A stretch of 64,000 nucleotides of DNA from Curtobacterium caseinilyticum (GCF_030363035.1 NZ_JAUCMN010000011.1:1-64000); one strand, 5' to 3'. Shown: positions 18,064 through 27,078, counted from the stretch's first letter. The notes: a model not told the origin generated them from the letters alone. Translations and numbers: made by a program.

Positions 18064-18079
18064 CCGAAACCAGTTTACG
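18064..18079. promoter_or_regulatory. LacI operator, imperfect copy
   Basis: CCGAAACCAGTTTACG matches the perfect operator at 18121-18136 in 13 of 16 positions. It overlaps the ribosome binding site and leader of the lacI-type gene, a position suited to autorepression. Confidence 0.65.
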
Positions 18080-18086
18080 AAACTTC

Positions 18087-18116
18087 TTGACACCGCGGCA
18101 AGGCGCCTCGTACATT
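18087..18116 (+). promoter_or_regulatory. promoter of the arabinoside importer operon
   Basis: A perfect -35 hexamer TTGACA (18087-18092) and a -10-like TACATT (18111-18116) are 18 bases apart. Transcription would start near 18122-18124, inside the perfect LacI operator. Confidence 0.7.
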
Positions 18117-18120
18117 GCTC

Positions 18121-18136
18121 CCGAAACCGGTTTCGG
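18121..18136. promoter_or_regulatory. LacI operator, perfect palindrome
   Basis: CCGAAACCGGTTTCGG is a perfect 16-base palindrome with the central CG typical of LacI-family sites. It covers the predicted transcription start of the importer operon. Confidence 0.8.
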
Positions 18137-18239
18137 TTCTGCTCGACGAAGAGTTCCTCCTGGAGGGGCGCGCTCGCCGGGACGGACGGTGCCGGACCCG
18201 AACGGCGATCACGTCGCATTCAGAGAGGAACCCGTGATC

Positions 18240-19490
18240 ATGCGCACCAAGACTGTTGTCCGCATCGGCGCGCTGGTGGCAGCAGCCAGCGTCGTCGCCG
18301 GTCTCACCGGATGTTCTGCCCAGTCCTCCGGCTCCGGTTCGTCCGACGCCGCGTCGGGCACGTACACCTTCTGGGACCCGTACCCCCAGTACGACGCCTC
18401 GTCCGCGTGGGGCAAGCTCGTCGCCCAGTGCGGCACGGAGGCCGGCGTCACCGTCAAGCGCACCGGCTACGACACGTCCGACCTGACGAACAAGGCGCTG
18501 CTCGCCGGCCAGCAGGGCAAGTCGCCCGACGTGCTGCTCGTCGACAACCCCGTCGTCTCGACCCTGGCCCAGTCCGGCATCCTGACCGACACCGCGACCA
18601 GCGGCCTGGAGACCGGCGACATCGCGGAGAACATCCTCGGCGCGGGTGTCATCGACGGCAAGACCTACGGCGTCCCGATCGGGGCGAACACGCTGGCGCT
18701 CTACTACAACCCCAAGGTGCTGGAAGCGGCCGGCGTCGACCCCTCGTCCGTGCAGGACTGGGACTCGCTGACCGCGGCGCTCGCCAAGGTGAAGGCGGCC
18801 GGCAAGAAGGGCATCACGTTCTCGGGCATCAACACGGAGGAGGGCTCGTTCCAGTTCCTCCCGTGGTTCTGGGGCGCCGACGCCGACCTGACCAAGCTCG
18901 ACTCGGCCAAGGCAGAGGAAGCGCTGCAGCTCTGGAAGGGGTGGATCGACGAGGGCTACGCGCCGAACTCGGTCATCCAGAACACCCAGACGACCAGCTG
19001 GCAGGAGTTCCAGTCGGGCGACTTCGCCTTCGGCGAGAACGGCACCTGGCAGAAGGACGCCGCCAAGGAGATGGGCGCCGGCGTCATCACGATCCCGGCG
19101 AAGGACGGCGGCGCCGCCCCGGTGCCGACCGGTGGCGAGTTCTTCACCATCCCCGTGCAGAAGGACGACGCCCGCTACGCGACGACCAAGAAGATCGTCG
19201 AGTGCCTGTCCTCGGGCGACAACGTGGTGAAGACCGACAACACGCTCAACTACATCGCCGCGTCGAAGGACCTCCAGCAGCAGCAGCTGTCCGGCAACGC
19301 CGACCTGAAGACGTGGGTCGAGGCCGTCGGCGCCGCCCGCGCCCGCACCGGCGACAACCTCGGCGTCGAGTACCCGGTGATCTCCGAGCAGCTCTGGACG
19401 GCCGTGCAGAAGGCCGAGTCCGGTTCGGCATCGCCGTCTGACGCCCTGCAGGCCGCCCAGCAGGCCGTCGACGACAAGCTGCAGAAGTAG
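18240..19490 (+). CDS. sugar ABC transporter substrate-binding lipoprotein
   Basis: The 416-residue family-1 solute-binding protein has a lipoprotein signal (MRTKTVVRIGALVAAASVV..., lipobox LTGC near residue 24). AGAGAGGA lies 10 bases upstream of the ATG; a GTG two codons earlier is also possible. Aromatic residues FWDPYPQYD near the mature N-terminus and LPWFWGAD in the middle are typical sugar-stacking positions. First gene of the operon running through two permeases to the GH127 gene, so the substrate is probably an arabinofuranose-containing oligosaccharide. Confidence 0.9.
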   Translation: MRTKTVVRIGALVAAASVVAGLTGCSAQSSGSGSSDAASGTYTFWDPYPQYDASSAWGKLVAQCGTEAGVTVKRTGYDTSDLTNKALLAGQQGKSPDVLLVDNPVVSTLAQSGILTDTATSGLETGDIAENILGAGVIDGKTYGVPIGANTLALYYNPKVLEAAGVDPSSVQDWDSLTAALAKVKAAGKKGITFSGINTEEGSFQFLPWFWGADADLTKLDSAKAEEALQLWKGWIDEGYAPNSVIQNTQTTSWQEFQSGDFAFGENGTWQKDAAKEMGAGVITIPAKDGGAAPVPTGGEFFTIPVQKDDARYATTKKIVECLSSGDNVVKTDNTLNYIAASKDLQQQQLSGNADLKTWVEAVGAARARTGDNLGVEYPVISEQLWTAVQKAESGSASPSDALQAAQQAVDDKLQK

Positions 19491-19549
19491 CCCACAGTCA
19501 CGACCAGCACCGACACCACCCGCACCACCGAACGGAAGCCGACACGACC

Positions 19550-20521
19550 ATGACGACCGACACGACGTCACTGCGACCGTCGGCTGCGCGTCCCCGGGCC
19601 GAGGACACCGCCTCCTCGGCCCGGAGCCGCCGCGCGAACGCGCAGCGGAGAGCGCAGCTCACGGCCTGGGCGTTCCTCGCCCCGGTGGCCCTGTACCTCG
19701 TGCTCTTCTACGCGTACCCGCTCTGGAAGAACATCGAGCTGAGCCTCAAGCACTACACGGTGGCGTCCTTCGTCTCCGGCAACGCCCCCTTCGTCGGCCT
19801 GCAGAACTTCGTCGACGTGTTCTCGAGCGCGACCTTCGCCCCGGCGATCTGGCACACGGCCGTCTTCGTGATCGTGTCGATCCTCGTGCAGTTCGCCCTC
19901 GGGCTCGCCCTCGCGGTGTTCTTCCACAACCACTTCCCGTTGTCGGGCCTGCTCCGCGCGCTGTTCCTCGTGCCGTGGCTCCTGCCGCTGCTCGTGTCCG
20001 CGAGCACGTGGTCGTGGATGATGAACAGCGACTCCGGCATCGTGAACGCGTTCCTCGAGTCGGTCGGCATCGGGCAGATCAACTGGCTGACCTCGCCCGA
20101 CTGGTCGCTGTTCGCCGTCCTCGTCGCGAACATCTGGATCGGCATCCCGTTCAACCTCGTGATCATGTACTCCGGCCTGCAGGGCATCCCGGGGGAGCTG
20201 TACGAGGCGGCGTCCCTCGACGGGGCGAACGGCTGGCAGCGCTTCTGGCGGATCACCTTCCCGCTGCTGCGCCCGGTCACCGCGATCACCCTGCTGCTCG
20301 GCTTCGTCTACACGCTCAAGGTCTTCGACATCATCTGGATCATGACGAAGGGCGGCCCCTCCGGCTCGTCCACCACCCTCGCCATCTGGTCCTACCAACT
20401 GGGCTTCGGATCGCTCCTGCCCGACTTCAGCTCCGCCGCGACCGTGGGCAACGTGCTCATCGTCATCGCCCTGGTCGTCGGCCTGATCTACGCGCGCGTG
20501 CAGCGCCGACTGGAGGTGTGA
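19550..20521 (+). CDS. sugar ABC transporter permease (MalF-like)
   Basis: This 323-residue protein has a hydrophilic N-terminus of about 40 residues and then six transmembrane segments. The EAA loop reads ELYEAASLDGANGWQRFWRI near residue 220. It pairs with the permease at 20523, which begins one base after its stop. No ATPase gene is present in the operon, so a shared one encoded elsewhere must energise import. Confidence 0.88.
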   Translation: MTTDTTSLRPSAARPRAEDTASSARSRRANAQRRAQLTAWAFLAPVALYLVLFYAYPLWKNIELSLKHYTVASFVSGNAPFVGLQNFVDVFSSATFAPAIWHTAVFVIVSILVQFALGLALAVFFHNHFPLSGLLRALFLVPWLLPLLVSASTWSWMMNSDSGIVNAFLESVGIGQINWLTSPDWSLFAVLVANIWIGIPFNLVIMYSGLQGIPGELYEAASLDGANGWQRFWRITFPLLRPVTAITLLLGFVYTLKVFDIIWIMTKGGPSGSSTTLAIWSYQLGFGSLLPDFSSAATVGNVLIVIALVVGLIYARVQRRLEV

Positions 20522-20522
20522 G

Positions 20523-21416
20523 GTGGCCACCACGACCGTCACCCGTGCCGTGACGACCCGGACCGCCCGCGGTGGCCGGCCGCGCACGACGGGCACACCG
20601 CCCGCGGCGAAGCGCTGGTGGCGGACCGTGCTCGGCGTCGTCTTCACCGCCGTGATGCTGTTCCCCGTCTACTGGATGGTGAACGTCTCGCTCACCCGCG
20701 ACCAGGACATGCGGAAGAGCCCGCCGAACCTCATCCCGATCGACGGCACCCTGCACGGCTACAGCACGGTGCTCGGCCAGCAGCTGCCGTTCCTCGGCAC
20801 GAGCCTGGTCGTCGGCCTCGGAACGGTCGTGCTGACGCTCGCGCTGTCCGCCCCGGCCGCCTACTCGCTCGCGAAGCTGGGCCCGCGGGGCGGCGGAGCG
20901 ATGAGCTTCGTGCTCCTCATCGCGCAGATGATCCCCGCGATCATCATGGCGATGGGCTTCTACACGATCTACGTGCAGCTCGGGATCCTCGACACGATCT
21001 GGGGACTCGTCCTCGCCGACTCCACGATCGCCGTGCCGTTCGGGGTGCTCATCTTCACGGCGTTCATGCGGGGCATCCCCGACGAGCTCCTCAACGCCGC
21101 CCGCATCGACGGCGCGAGCACGTGGCGCACCTTCACCGCGGTCGTCATGCCGGTCAGCCGGAACTCGGTGGTGACGGTCTCGCTCTTCAGCTTCCTGTGG
21201 GCGTGGTCGGACTTCCTGTTCGCCAACACGCTCGACGGCGGTGGTGCTGCGAAGCCCATCACCCTCGGCATCTACGCCTACATCGGCAACAACAACCAGG
21301 AGTGGAACTCGATCATGGCCACCGCCGTGGTCGCGTCGATCCCCGCCGCGGTGCTCCTCGTCCTCGCCCAGCGCTACGTCGCCGCCGGTGTGACCGCCGG
21401 CGCCGTCAAGGACTGA
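20523..21416 (+). CDS. sugar ABC transporter permease (MalG-like)
   Basis: The 297-residue membrane protein starts with GTG at 20523, directly after the upstream stop. The hydrophilic start is followed by six helices. The EAA motif is DELLNAARIDGASTWRTF near residue 195. It forms the second half of the membrane channel with the 19550 product. Confidence 0.88.
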   Translation: MATTTVTRAVTTRTARGGRPRTTGTPPAAKRWWRTVLGVVFTAVMLFPVYWMVNVSLTRDQDMRKSPPNLIPIDGTLHGYSTVLGQQLPFLGTSLVVGLGTVVLTLALSAPAAYSLAKLGPRGGGAMSFVLLIAQMIPAIIMAMGFYTIYVQLGILDTIWGLVLADSTIAVPFGVLIFTAFMRGIPDELLNAARIDGASTWRTFTAVVMPVSRNSVVTVSLFSFLWAWSDFLFANTLDGGGAAKPITLGIYAYIGNNNQEWNSIMATAVVASIPAAVLLVLAQRYVAAGVTAGAVKD

Positions 21417-21447
21417 CGCACCGCACCCCACGTCCCAGGAGGACATC

Positions 21448-23379
21448 GTGACCATCACCCACACCACCGTCCCGGCCGGGCCCGTCGTGCCCTCGACCGG
21501 CGCGCTCCGCCCCCTGCCGCTCGGCGACCTGCGCCTGACCGGCGGCTACTGGGCCGACTGGCAGCAGCGGAACGCGGACACCGTGATCCGGCACTGCGAG
21601 ACCTGGATGGAGCGCATCGGCTGGACCGGCAACTTCGACGCCGCCGCGAGCGGCGAGCCGTTCGACCACGCGGGCATCGAGTTCGTCGACTCCGAGGTCT
21701 ACAAGCTCCTCGAGGCCATGGCCTGGCAGCTCGGCGTGCAGCACGACGACGACCTGGCCGAGCGCTACGACCGGCTGGTCGAACGGGTCGCCGGGGCGCA
21801 GGACGCCGACGGCTACCTGCACACCAGCTTCGGCCGACCGTGGCAGCGGCCCCGGTGGTCCGACCTGGAGTGGGGCCACGAGCTCTACTCGATGGGGCAC
21901 CTGCTGCAGGCCGCGGTCGCGCGGCTGCGCACCGCCGGTGGCGGTCGGCTCGTCGACGTGGCGGTCCGCGTCGCCGACCACCTGGTCGACGTGTTCGGGA
22001 CGGGCGGACGGGAGGCGGTGTGCGGCCACCCGGAGATCGAGCCGGCCCTCGTGGAACTCGGCCGCGCGACCGGCGACCACCGGTACGTCGACCTGGCGCG
22101 GACGTTCGTCGAGCGTCGCGGGCACGGGCTGCTCGCGCCGATCGAGTACGGCCAGGAGTACTTCCAGGACGACGTCCCCGTGCGGGACGCCGACGTGCTG
22201 CGTGGCCACGCCGTCCGGGCGCTCTACCTGGCCGCGGGGGCGGTCGACGTCGCGGTCGAGACCGGTGACGCCGAGCTGCTCCGCGCGGTCGAGACGCAGT
22301 GGGCGAACACCGTGGCGAAGCGCACCTACCTGACCGGCGCGATGGGCGCCCACCACCAGGACGAGGCGTTCGGCGCCGACTACGAGCTGCCGCCGGACCG
22401 CGAGTACGGCGAGACCTGCGCGGCGATCGCGTCGAACATGCTCTCGTGGCGGCTGCTGCTCGAGACGGGGGAGTCGAAGTACGCCGACCTGATCGAGCGC
22501 ACGCTGTACAACGCCGTGATGGTCGCCCCGCGCGAGGACGGCCGGGCCTTCTTCTACGCGAACACCATGCACCAGCGGGTCGAGGGCACGGTGCCGCCGG
22601 AGGACGAGGTGCTCCGCCGGGCCCTGTCGAGCCTGCGCGCCCCGTGGTTCGAGGTGTCGTGCTGCCCGACGAACCTGTCCCGCACGCTCGCCAGCGTGCA
22701 GTCGGTCTTCGCGACGGTGAGCGACGACGCCCTGCAGCTGCACCAGTACGGCGACTACGAGGTCGACACCGTCGTCGGTGACGGCACCCGAGCGGCGTTC
22801 TCGGTGCGCTCCGACTGGCCGCACTCCGGCCGGGTCGAGGTCGTCGCGACCGCCGACTCGGACGGTCCGGTCGCCCTGCGGCTGCGGGTACCGTCCTGGT
22901 CGTCGGGCGCCACGCTCGACGTGGCCGGCGACGCGGTGCCCGTGGCGGGCGACACCGTCACCGTGACGCGGGTCTTCGCCGCGGGCGACCGGGTCGTCCT
23001 CGACGTCCCGGTCCGCGCACGGGTCACCGTGCCGGACGCCCGGATCGACGCGGTCCGCGGCACCGTCGCCGTCGAGCGCGGGCCGCTGGTCTACGCCCTC
23101 GAGTCGACGGACCTGGGCGCGGACGTGCGCGACGTCACGGTGCTGTCGGGCGCGGAGCCGCTGGACGGTGGCGTCGATGACGTCCGCATCGCGGTCCGGG
23201 TGCACACGACGCCGGAACCGAACGCGCTGCCGTACCGGAGCGCCGACGGCGCGACGGCGGGCGCGCCGACCGGCACGGACGGCGCTGACGGCGACGGCCG
23301 GACCGTCCGCCTGGTCCCCTACGCGTCCTGGGGCAACCGTGGCCCCTCGACCATGCGGGTCTTCCTGCCCGTCGGGTAG
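21448..23379 (+). CDS. beta-L-arabinofuranosidase, glycoside hydrolase family 127 (DUF1680)
   Basis: The 643-residue cytoplasmic protein has the GH127 (alpha/alpha)6 barrel and C-terminal beta domains. The zinc/catalytic residues of the family are visible: Glu322 and Cys324 in GETCAAIASN, and Cys405-Cys406 in EVSCCPTNLSR, one of which is the nucleophile in characterised relatives such as HypBA1. AGGAGG precedes the GTG start. These enzymes remove beta-L-arabinofuranose, for example from hydroxyproline-linked arabino-oligosaccharides of plant extensins. Position behind the importer supports intracellular processing of imported arabinosides. Other GH127 specificities cannot be excluded. Confidence 0.85.
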   Translation: MTITHTTVPAGPVVPSTGALRPLPLGDLRLTGGYWADWQQRNADTVIRHCETWMERIGWTGNFDAAASGEPFDHAGIEFVDSEVYKLLEAMAWQLGVQHDDDLAERYDRLVERVAGAQDADGYLHTSFGRPWQRPRWSDLEWGHELYSMGHLLQAAVARLRTAGGGRLVDVAVRVADHLVDVFGTGGREAVCGHPEIEPALVELGRATGDHRYVDLARTFVERRGHGLLAPIEYGQEYFQDDVPVRDADVLRGHAVRALYLAAGAVDVAVETGDAELLRAVETQWANTVAKRTYLTGAMGAHHQDEAFGADYELPPDREYGETCAAIASNMLSWRLLLETGESKYADLIERTLYNAVMVAPREDGRAFFYANTMHQRVEGTVPPEDEVLRRALSSLRAPWFEVSCCPTNLSRTLASVQSVFATVSDDALQLHQYGDYEVDTVVGDGTRAAFSVRSDWPHSGRVEVVATADSDGPVALRLRVPSWSSGATLDVAGDAVPVAGDTVTVTRVFAAGDRVVLDVPVRARVTVPDARIDAVRGTVAVERGPLVYALESTDLGADVRDVTVLSGAEPLDGGVDDVRIAVRVHTTPEPNALPYRSADGATAGAPTGTDGADGDGRTVRLVPYASWGNRGPSTMRVFLPVG

Positions 23380-23386
23380 GTGAGCC

Positions 23387-23420
23387 GCGGACGGGAGCCG
23401 CACCGCGCCTCCCGTCCGCC
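23387..23420. repeat. partial copy of the GGGAGGCGCGGTGC palindrome family
   Basis: GGACGGGAG followed by CCGCACCGCGCCTCCCGTCC lies 10-40 bases after the GH127 stop. The right arm is complete and the left arm is shortened. It may be a weak terminator. Confidence 0.5.
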
Positions 23421-23478
23421 CCGAGGAGCGCGACCAGCGCGACGCGGTCCGGCCGGATCGGCCACGAGAGGAGGAGCG

Positions 23479-23700
23479 ATGACGCTCGACGGCACCGAGA
23501 AGCCGACGATCTACGACGTGGCGCTCGTCGCCGGGGTGTCGCACCAGACGGTGTCCCGCGTCCTGAACTGCCCGGAGACGGTGCGGCCGGTGAACCGACA
23601 CCGCGTCCTCGCGGTCATCGCCTACCTGGGCTACGAGCGGAATGCCGAGGCGGAGCGCCTCGGCCGGCTCCACAAGCACCCCGCCGACAGCGCGGAGTGA
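23479..23700 (+). CDS. HTH-only LacI-type DNA-binding mini-protein
   Basis: The 73-residue product contains only a LacI-type DNA-binding domain: TIYDVALVAGVSHQTVSRVL (residues about 10-30) followed by VRPVNRHRVLAVIAYLGYERN and a truncated hinge. No sugar-binding domain follows. GAGGAGG precedes the ATG at an ideal distance, so it is likely expressed. The TGA is followed 47 bases later by the start of a secreted glycosidase gene. It may be a pseudogene, or a small protein that competes for LacI operators. Confidence 0.7.
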   Translation: MTLDGTEKPTIYDVALVAGVSHQTVSRVLNCPETVRPVNRHRVLAVIAYLGYERNAEAERLGRLHKHPADSAE

Positions 23701-23747
23701 CCACACCACCGCACCGGGACCACCCGGAGCACCACGAGGAGGAAGCA

Positions 23748-25514
23748 ATGACGCATCTTCGAACACCACGCCGACCCGAGCGCCGCCGAGGCCGAGGGTT
23801 CCGGGCCGCAGCGGTCCTCTCCGCGCTCGTCGTCGCCGGGACGGCGGCGTTCGGCCTGAGCTCCACGCCCGCCTTCGCCGCCGGCAACACGCTCACGGTC
23901 AACGTGGGCACGACCGTCCGCCCGGTCACCCACGTCGCCGCCGGCGGGCTGTACGGCGTCGACACCGGCAGCACCCCGCCGCTGAGCCAGCTCTACCCGC
24001 TGCACGTCAACACCTTCACGCAGCCGCCGCCCGGCACGAAGCAGCTCGGCAACGGCGCGACGAGCCCCTGCTGCGACGGCCTGCAGGTCGCCGGCAAGAT
24101 CACCGACGCCGGCGGTCAGCAGTACCTGCGGCTTCCCGACATCTTCAGCACGTTCCCCTACAACTGGGTCAGCTGGTCCGACTGGGAGGCGAAGATCCGG
24201 ACGATGATCACCGCGAGGGTGAACGCGACGAACACCACGAACATCGCCGGGTACGAGATCTGGAACGAGCCGGACGCCAACTGGGCGGAGAGCACGAAGA
24301 ACGACCCGAACGCCGGCAGCTACCTCGACATGTGGACCCGGACCTACCGGGACATCCGCGCGATCGACACCCTGACCCCGATCATCGGACCCGGCTCCAG
24401 CGTCTACGACCACGACTTCATGCTCGCGTTCATGACGAACGCGAAGAACACGAACACGCTGCCGTCGGTCGCGGTCTGGCACGAGCTCCAGGACTTCAGC
24501 TACCAGAACGTCCAAGCCCACGTGACGGACTTCCGGTCCATAGAGGACTCCCTCGGGCTGCCGCACATCCCGATCTCGATCAACGAGTACGCCTCACCCG
24601 CCCAGGTGGACCAGCCGAGCATCGGCGTGCACTACATGGCGGCGTTCGAGCGCGCCGGCATCCACGACGCCGAGCGGGCGTACTGGTACGAGGCCGGCAC
24701 GATGGACGGGCTCCTGTACAACAACCTGCCAACGGCGTCCTACTGGGCCTACAAGTGGTACGGCGACCAGTCCGGCAACGTCGTCCAGACCGTCCCGCAG
24801 TCGTACCTGGACGGTGTCGCATCGTACGACGCCAGCCGGAAGCAGGTGAACGTCGTCTTCGGCGGTGACAGCGGCACGAACACGGTCCGGGTGAACGGGC
24901 TCGCGGGCCTCGGCAACCAGGTGTCCGTGCAGCTCTCGTCGACGAACACCACGGGTCGGAAGACGAACCAGGCGGCGCCGAACCTCGTGTCGACCACGAC
25001 GTACACCGTCGTCAACGGCTCGATCTCGGTCCCCGTGTCGAACATGGACGCGGTCGCGGCGTACCAGCTGCTCATCACGCCGACGACCGGGACGCCCACG
25101 TACCAGCAGACCTACGAGGCGGAGAACGCGACGGTCGTCAACGCCAGCCGGCTGTCCTCGTCCACGGCGTCGAACGGCGGGTACGTCGGCCGCATCGACG
25201 GCGCCGGTGACGCCAGGACGGACAGCTTCGTGGACTTCCTCGTCAACGTGCCGACCGCTCGCGCGTACACGATGACGGTCAAGTACGCGAACGCCACCGG
25301 TGCGGACGCGACACAAGGCCTGGCCTACAACGGCGGCGGGTTCTCGACGGTGACCTACCCACCGACCTCCTCCGGGTGGGGGAACCCGACCGGCAGCGTC
25401 GACGTCGCGGTGCAGCTGAAGGCCGGGTACAACGTGATCCGACTGGCGAAGGGGTCGCCGAACTTCGGCGGCGGCACCGGCTTCGCCGAGCTGGACAGCA
25501 TCCGTCTGCAGTAG
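23748..25514 (+). CDS. secreted GH39-like glycosidase with C-terminal CBM35-like domain
   Basis: The 588-residue protein has a twin-Arg-rich signal peptide (RRPERRRGRGF..., cleavage near AFAAG). The catalytic TIM-barrel (about residues 50-390) has acid/base Glu174 in YEIWNEPDANW and nucleophile candidate Glu280 in ISINEYASP, a clan A pattern seen in GH39 and relatives. The last 135 residues (from QTYEAENATVV to FAELDSIRLQ) form a CBM35/CBM6-type beta sandwich. GAGGAGG precedes the ATG. It probably releases arabinose- or xylose-containing oligosaccharides outside the cell for the importer upstream; exact specificity is not readable. Confidence 0.7.
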   Translation: MTHLRTPRRPERRRGRGFRAAAVLSALVVAGTAAFGLSSTPAFAAGNTLTVNVGTTVRPVTHVAAGGLYGVDTGSTPPLSQLYPLHVNTFTQPPPGTKQLGNGATSPCCDGLQVAGKITDAGGQQYLRLPDIFSTFPYNWVSWSDWEAKIRTMITARVNATNTTNIAGYEIWNEPDANWAESTKNDPNAGSYLDMWTRTYRDIRAIDTLTPIIGPGSSVYDHDFMLAFMTNAKNTNTLPSVAVWHELQDFSYQNVQAHVTDFRSIEDSLGLPHIPISINEYASPAQVDQPSIGVHYMAAFERAGIHDAERAYWYEAGTMDGLLYNNLPTASYWAYKWYGDQSGNVVQTVPQSYLDGVASYDASRKQVNVVFGGDSGTNTVRVNGLAGLGNQVSVQLSSTNTTGRKTNQAAPNLVSTTTYTVVNGSISVPVSNMDAVAAYQLLITPTTGTPTYQQTYEAENATVVNASRLSSSTASNGGYVGRIDGAGDARTDSFVDFLVNVPTARAYTMTVKYANATGADATQGLAYNGGGFSTVTYPPTSSGWGNPTGSVDVAVQLKAGYNVIRLAKGSPNFGGGTGFAELDSIRLQ

Positions 25515-25524
25515 CGGCACGGAC

Positions 25525-25560
25525 ACGGCGGGTCCGCCCCAGGAGGGGCGGACCCGCCGT
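25525..25560 (+). terminator. terminator hairpin after the GH39-like gene
   Basis: ACGGCGGGTCCGCCCC and GGGGCGGACCCGCCGT form a perfect 16-base stem with a four-base loop, 10 bases after the stop. It separates this operon from the convergent minus-strand operon. Confidence 0.8.
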
Positions 25561-25589
25561 GCCCGTCCCAGACCTCGCCACCCCCGGTG

Positions 25590-26276
25590 TCAGTCCGCGT
25601 CGGCCCCCGCGGGCGCTTCCGGTTGCGCCGAGCGCGCGGACCGGATGATCCGGGGCAGCTGTGCGTACCGCCGCTCCTGGAACAGCCCGTGCAGCACCAG
25701 GAGCACCACCACCACGACCACGCCCCCGGTCACCGCGAGCGGTGTCGTCGTCACGTGGACCAGCAGCGCCACGACCCCGGCACCGGCGACGACCGAGTTC
25801 ACGGCCCCGATCGCCGACGACAGGGTCGAGAACACGCGGCGCCAGGACGCCGCACCACCGATTTCGAGCATCTCGTTCGGTGCGTGGTCCCGCGCCGGCA
25901 TCGGGAAGTACCGCCCGGCCCCCGGCAGGATCGTCCGGTAGTACCGGCGGATCTGCTGCAGCGCGGCGAGGGCGGCGACGTCCTCGAGCGAGGTCTCCAC
26001 GAGCCGGACGTAGGTGGACACGCCGAGCAGGAACACCATCGGCAGGACCGCGGCGAGGAACACGACGGCGAACGGGGTGTCCGCGAGGAACCCGAACGCG
26101 ACCAGGCTGCTCGACAGTGTGGTCAGGTAGATCGACGCCCGCGTGCCGGACTCCGACACCGTCGCGTTCCGTGCCGACTCCAGGATGAACTGCTCCGTCA
26201 ACAGGGCGCTGAAGAAGGCGCTCGGCCGGTCGGGCAGGTGATCGGCAGACGCGCGCGCGTCGGGCAGGTCGTCCAC
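25590..26276 (-). CDS. hypothetical integral membrane protein
   Basis: The likely product has 228 residues. I propose the GTG at 26276, because the upstream part of the frame overlaps the alpha/beta hydrolase gene and is Arg-rich noise; the start is uncertain. Four hydrophobic segments are seen: two near residues 50-95 and two near 170-205. Between them lies a soluble loop with LEDVAALAALQQIRRYYRTI and RYFPMPARDHAPNEML. No family recognised. It is close behind the hydrolase gene (11-base gap), so probably in the same operon. Confidence 0.65.
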   Translation of the reverse strand: MDDLPDARASADHLPDRPSAFFSALLTEQFILESARNATVSESGTRASIYLTTLSSSLVAFGFLADTPFAVVFLAAVLPMVFLLGVSTYVRLVETSLEDVAALAALQQIRRYYRTILPGAGRYFPMPARDHAPNEMLEIGGAASWRRVFSTLSSAIGAVNSVVAGAGVVALLVHVTTTPLAVTGGVVVVVVLLVLHGLFQERRYAQLPRIIRSARSAQPEAPAGADAD

Positions 26277-26287
26277 GTCGCCCGCCG

Positions 26288-27007
26288 TCAGGACGCGTGC
26301 CGGACCGCGGCGAGCACCGCTGCGGCGACCGCGTCGGGCTCGGAGACGGCGATCGCGTGCGATGCGCCGGGCAGTTCGGTGGTGCCGACGAACGCTGCGC
26401 GTTCCGCCATCCAACGGTGCGCCGCGGCCGGGATGTTCCGGTCGTCGTCCCCGAAGACGGACCAGGCGGGCAGCGTCGACCAGACGGCCGTGGAGGCGCT
26501 GAGCGGCTCCCCGAGGGCGGCCTCCGTCACGGGGCGCTGCGCGATCGCCATGGCGGCTGCCCGGGACGCGCTCACGTCGTGCGCGAACTGGTGGTGGAAG
26601 CGGGTGGGGTCGATGCGGAACTCGGTGCCACCGTCGGTCAGCGGCGTCGGCAGGAGGGTGTCGCCGAGCGTGCTGCCCGGGAACCGGCCGGCGAGGTCCC
26701 CGGCGCTCTCGCCGGGCGCGGGCACGAACGCGCCGACGAACACCAGGGCGGTGACCGCGTCGAGGTCGGCGGCCGCCTGCGTCGCGACCATGCCGCCGTA
26801 CGAGTGGCCGACGAGGACGACCGGGCGGTCGAGGGACCGGACGAGGTCCTGCAGCACACCGGCGTCGGCGCGGACGCTGCGGAGCGGGTTCGCGAACGCG
26901 ACGACGTCGACGTCCGCGGCGGTGAGCTGCGCGGCGACCGCGTCCCAGCTCGAGGAGTCGGCGAACGCGCCGTGGACCAGGACGGCGGTGGGGGTGGTGG
27001 TCGACAC
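26288..27007 (-). CDS. alpha/beta hydrolase
   Basis: The 239-residue protein has the oxyanion region VLVHGAFADSSSW and the nucleophile elbow GHSYGG (Ser near residue 75). His is probably in LPGASHAIAVSEPD. There is no signal peptide. It is similar in build to the hydrolase at 28041, with which it shares the VLVHGAFADS start, so the two may be paralogues. An AGGAGG-like site precedes the ATG. Substrate unknown, esters or lactones being typical. Confidence 0.8.
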   Translation of the reverse strand: MSTTTPTAVLVHGAFADSSSWDAVAAQLTAADVDVVAFANPLRSVRADAGVLQDLVRSLDRPVVLVGHSYGGMVATQAAADLDAVTALVFVGAFVPAPGESAGDLAGRFPGSTLGDTLLPTPLTDGGTEFRIDPTRFHHQFAHDVSASRAAAMAIAQRPVTEAALGEPLSASTAVWSTLPAWSVFGDDDRNIPAAAHRWMAERAAFVGTTELPGASHAIAVSEPDAVAAAVLAAVRHAS

Positions 27008-27044
27008 GAGGGGCCCTTCGGCAGGAGGTGGACGGGGTGGGGGT

Positions 27045-27073
27045 GGGAGCGCCCGGGGGTCCCGGGCGCTCCC
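27045..27073 (-). terminator. intercistronic hairpin between hydrolase genes
   Basis: GGGAGCGCCCGGG and CCCGGGCGCTCCC form a perfect 13-base stem with a three-base loop. It lies between the stop at 27079 and the start at 27007 on the minus strand, so it may end or attenuate transcription from the upstream pair. Confidence 0.7.
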
Positions 27074-27078
27074 GGTGG

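Noticed and set aside
21406..23769. A 787-residue open frame on the minus strand
   Set aside because: It is antisense to the GH127 gene, which has the zinc/catalytic Cys and Glu motifs and a strong ribosome binding site.
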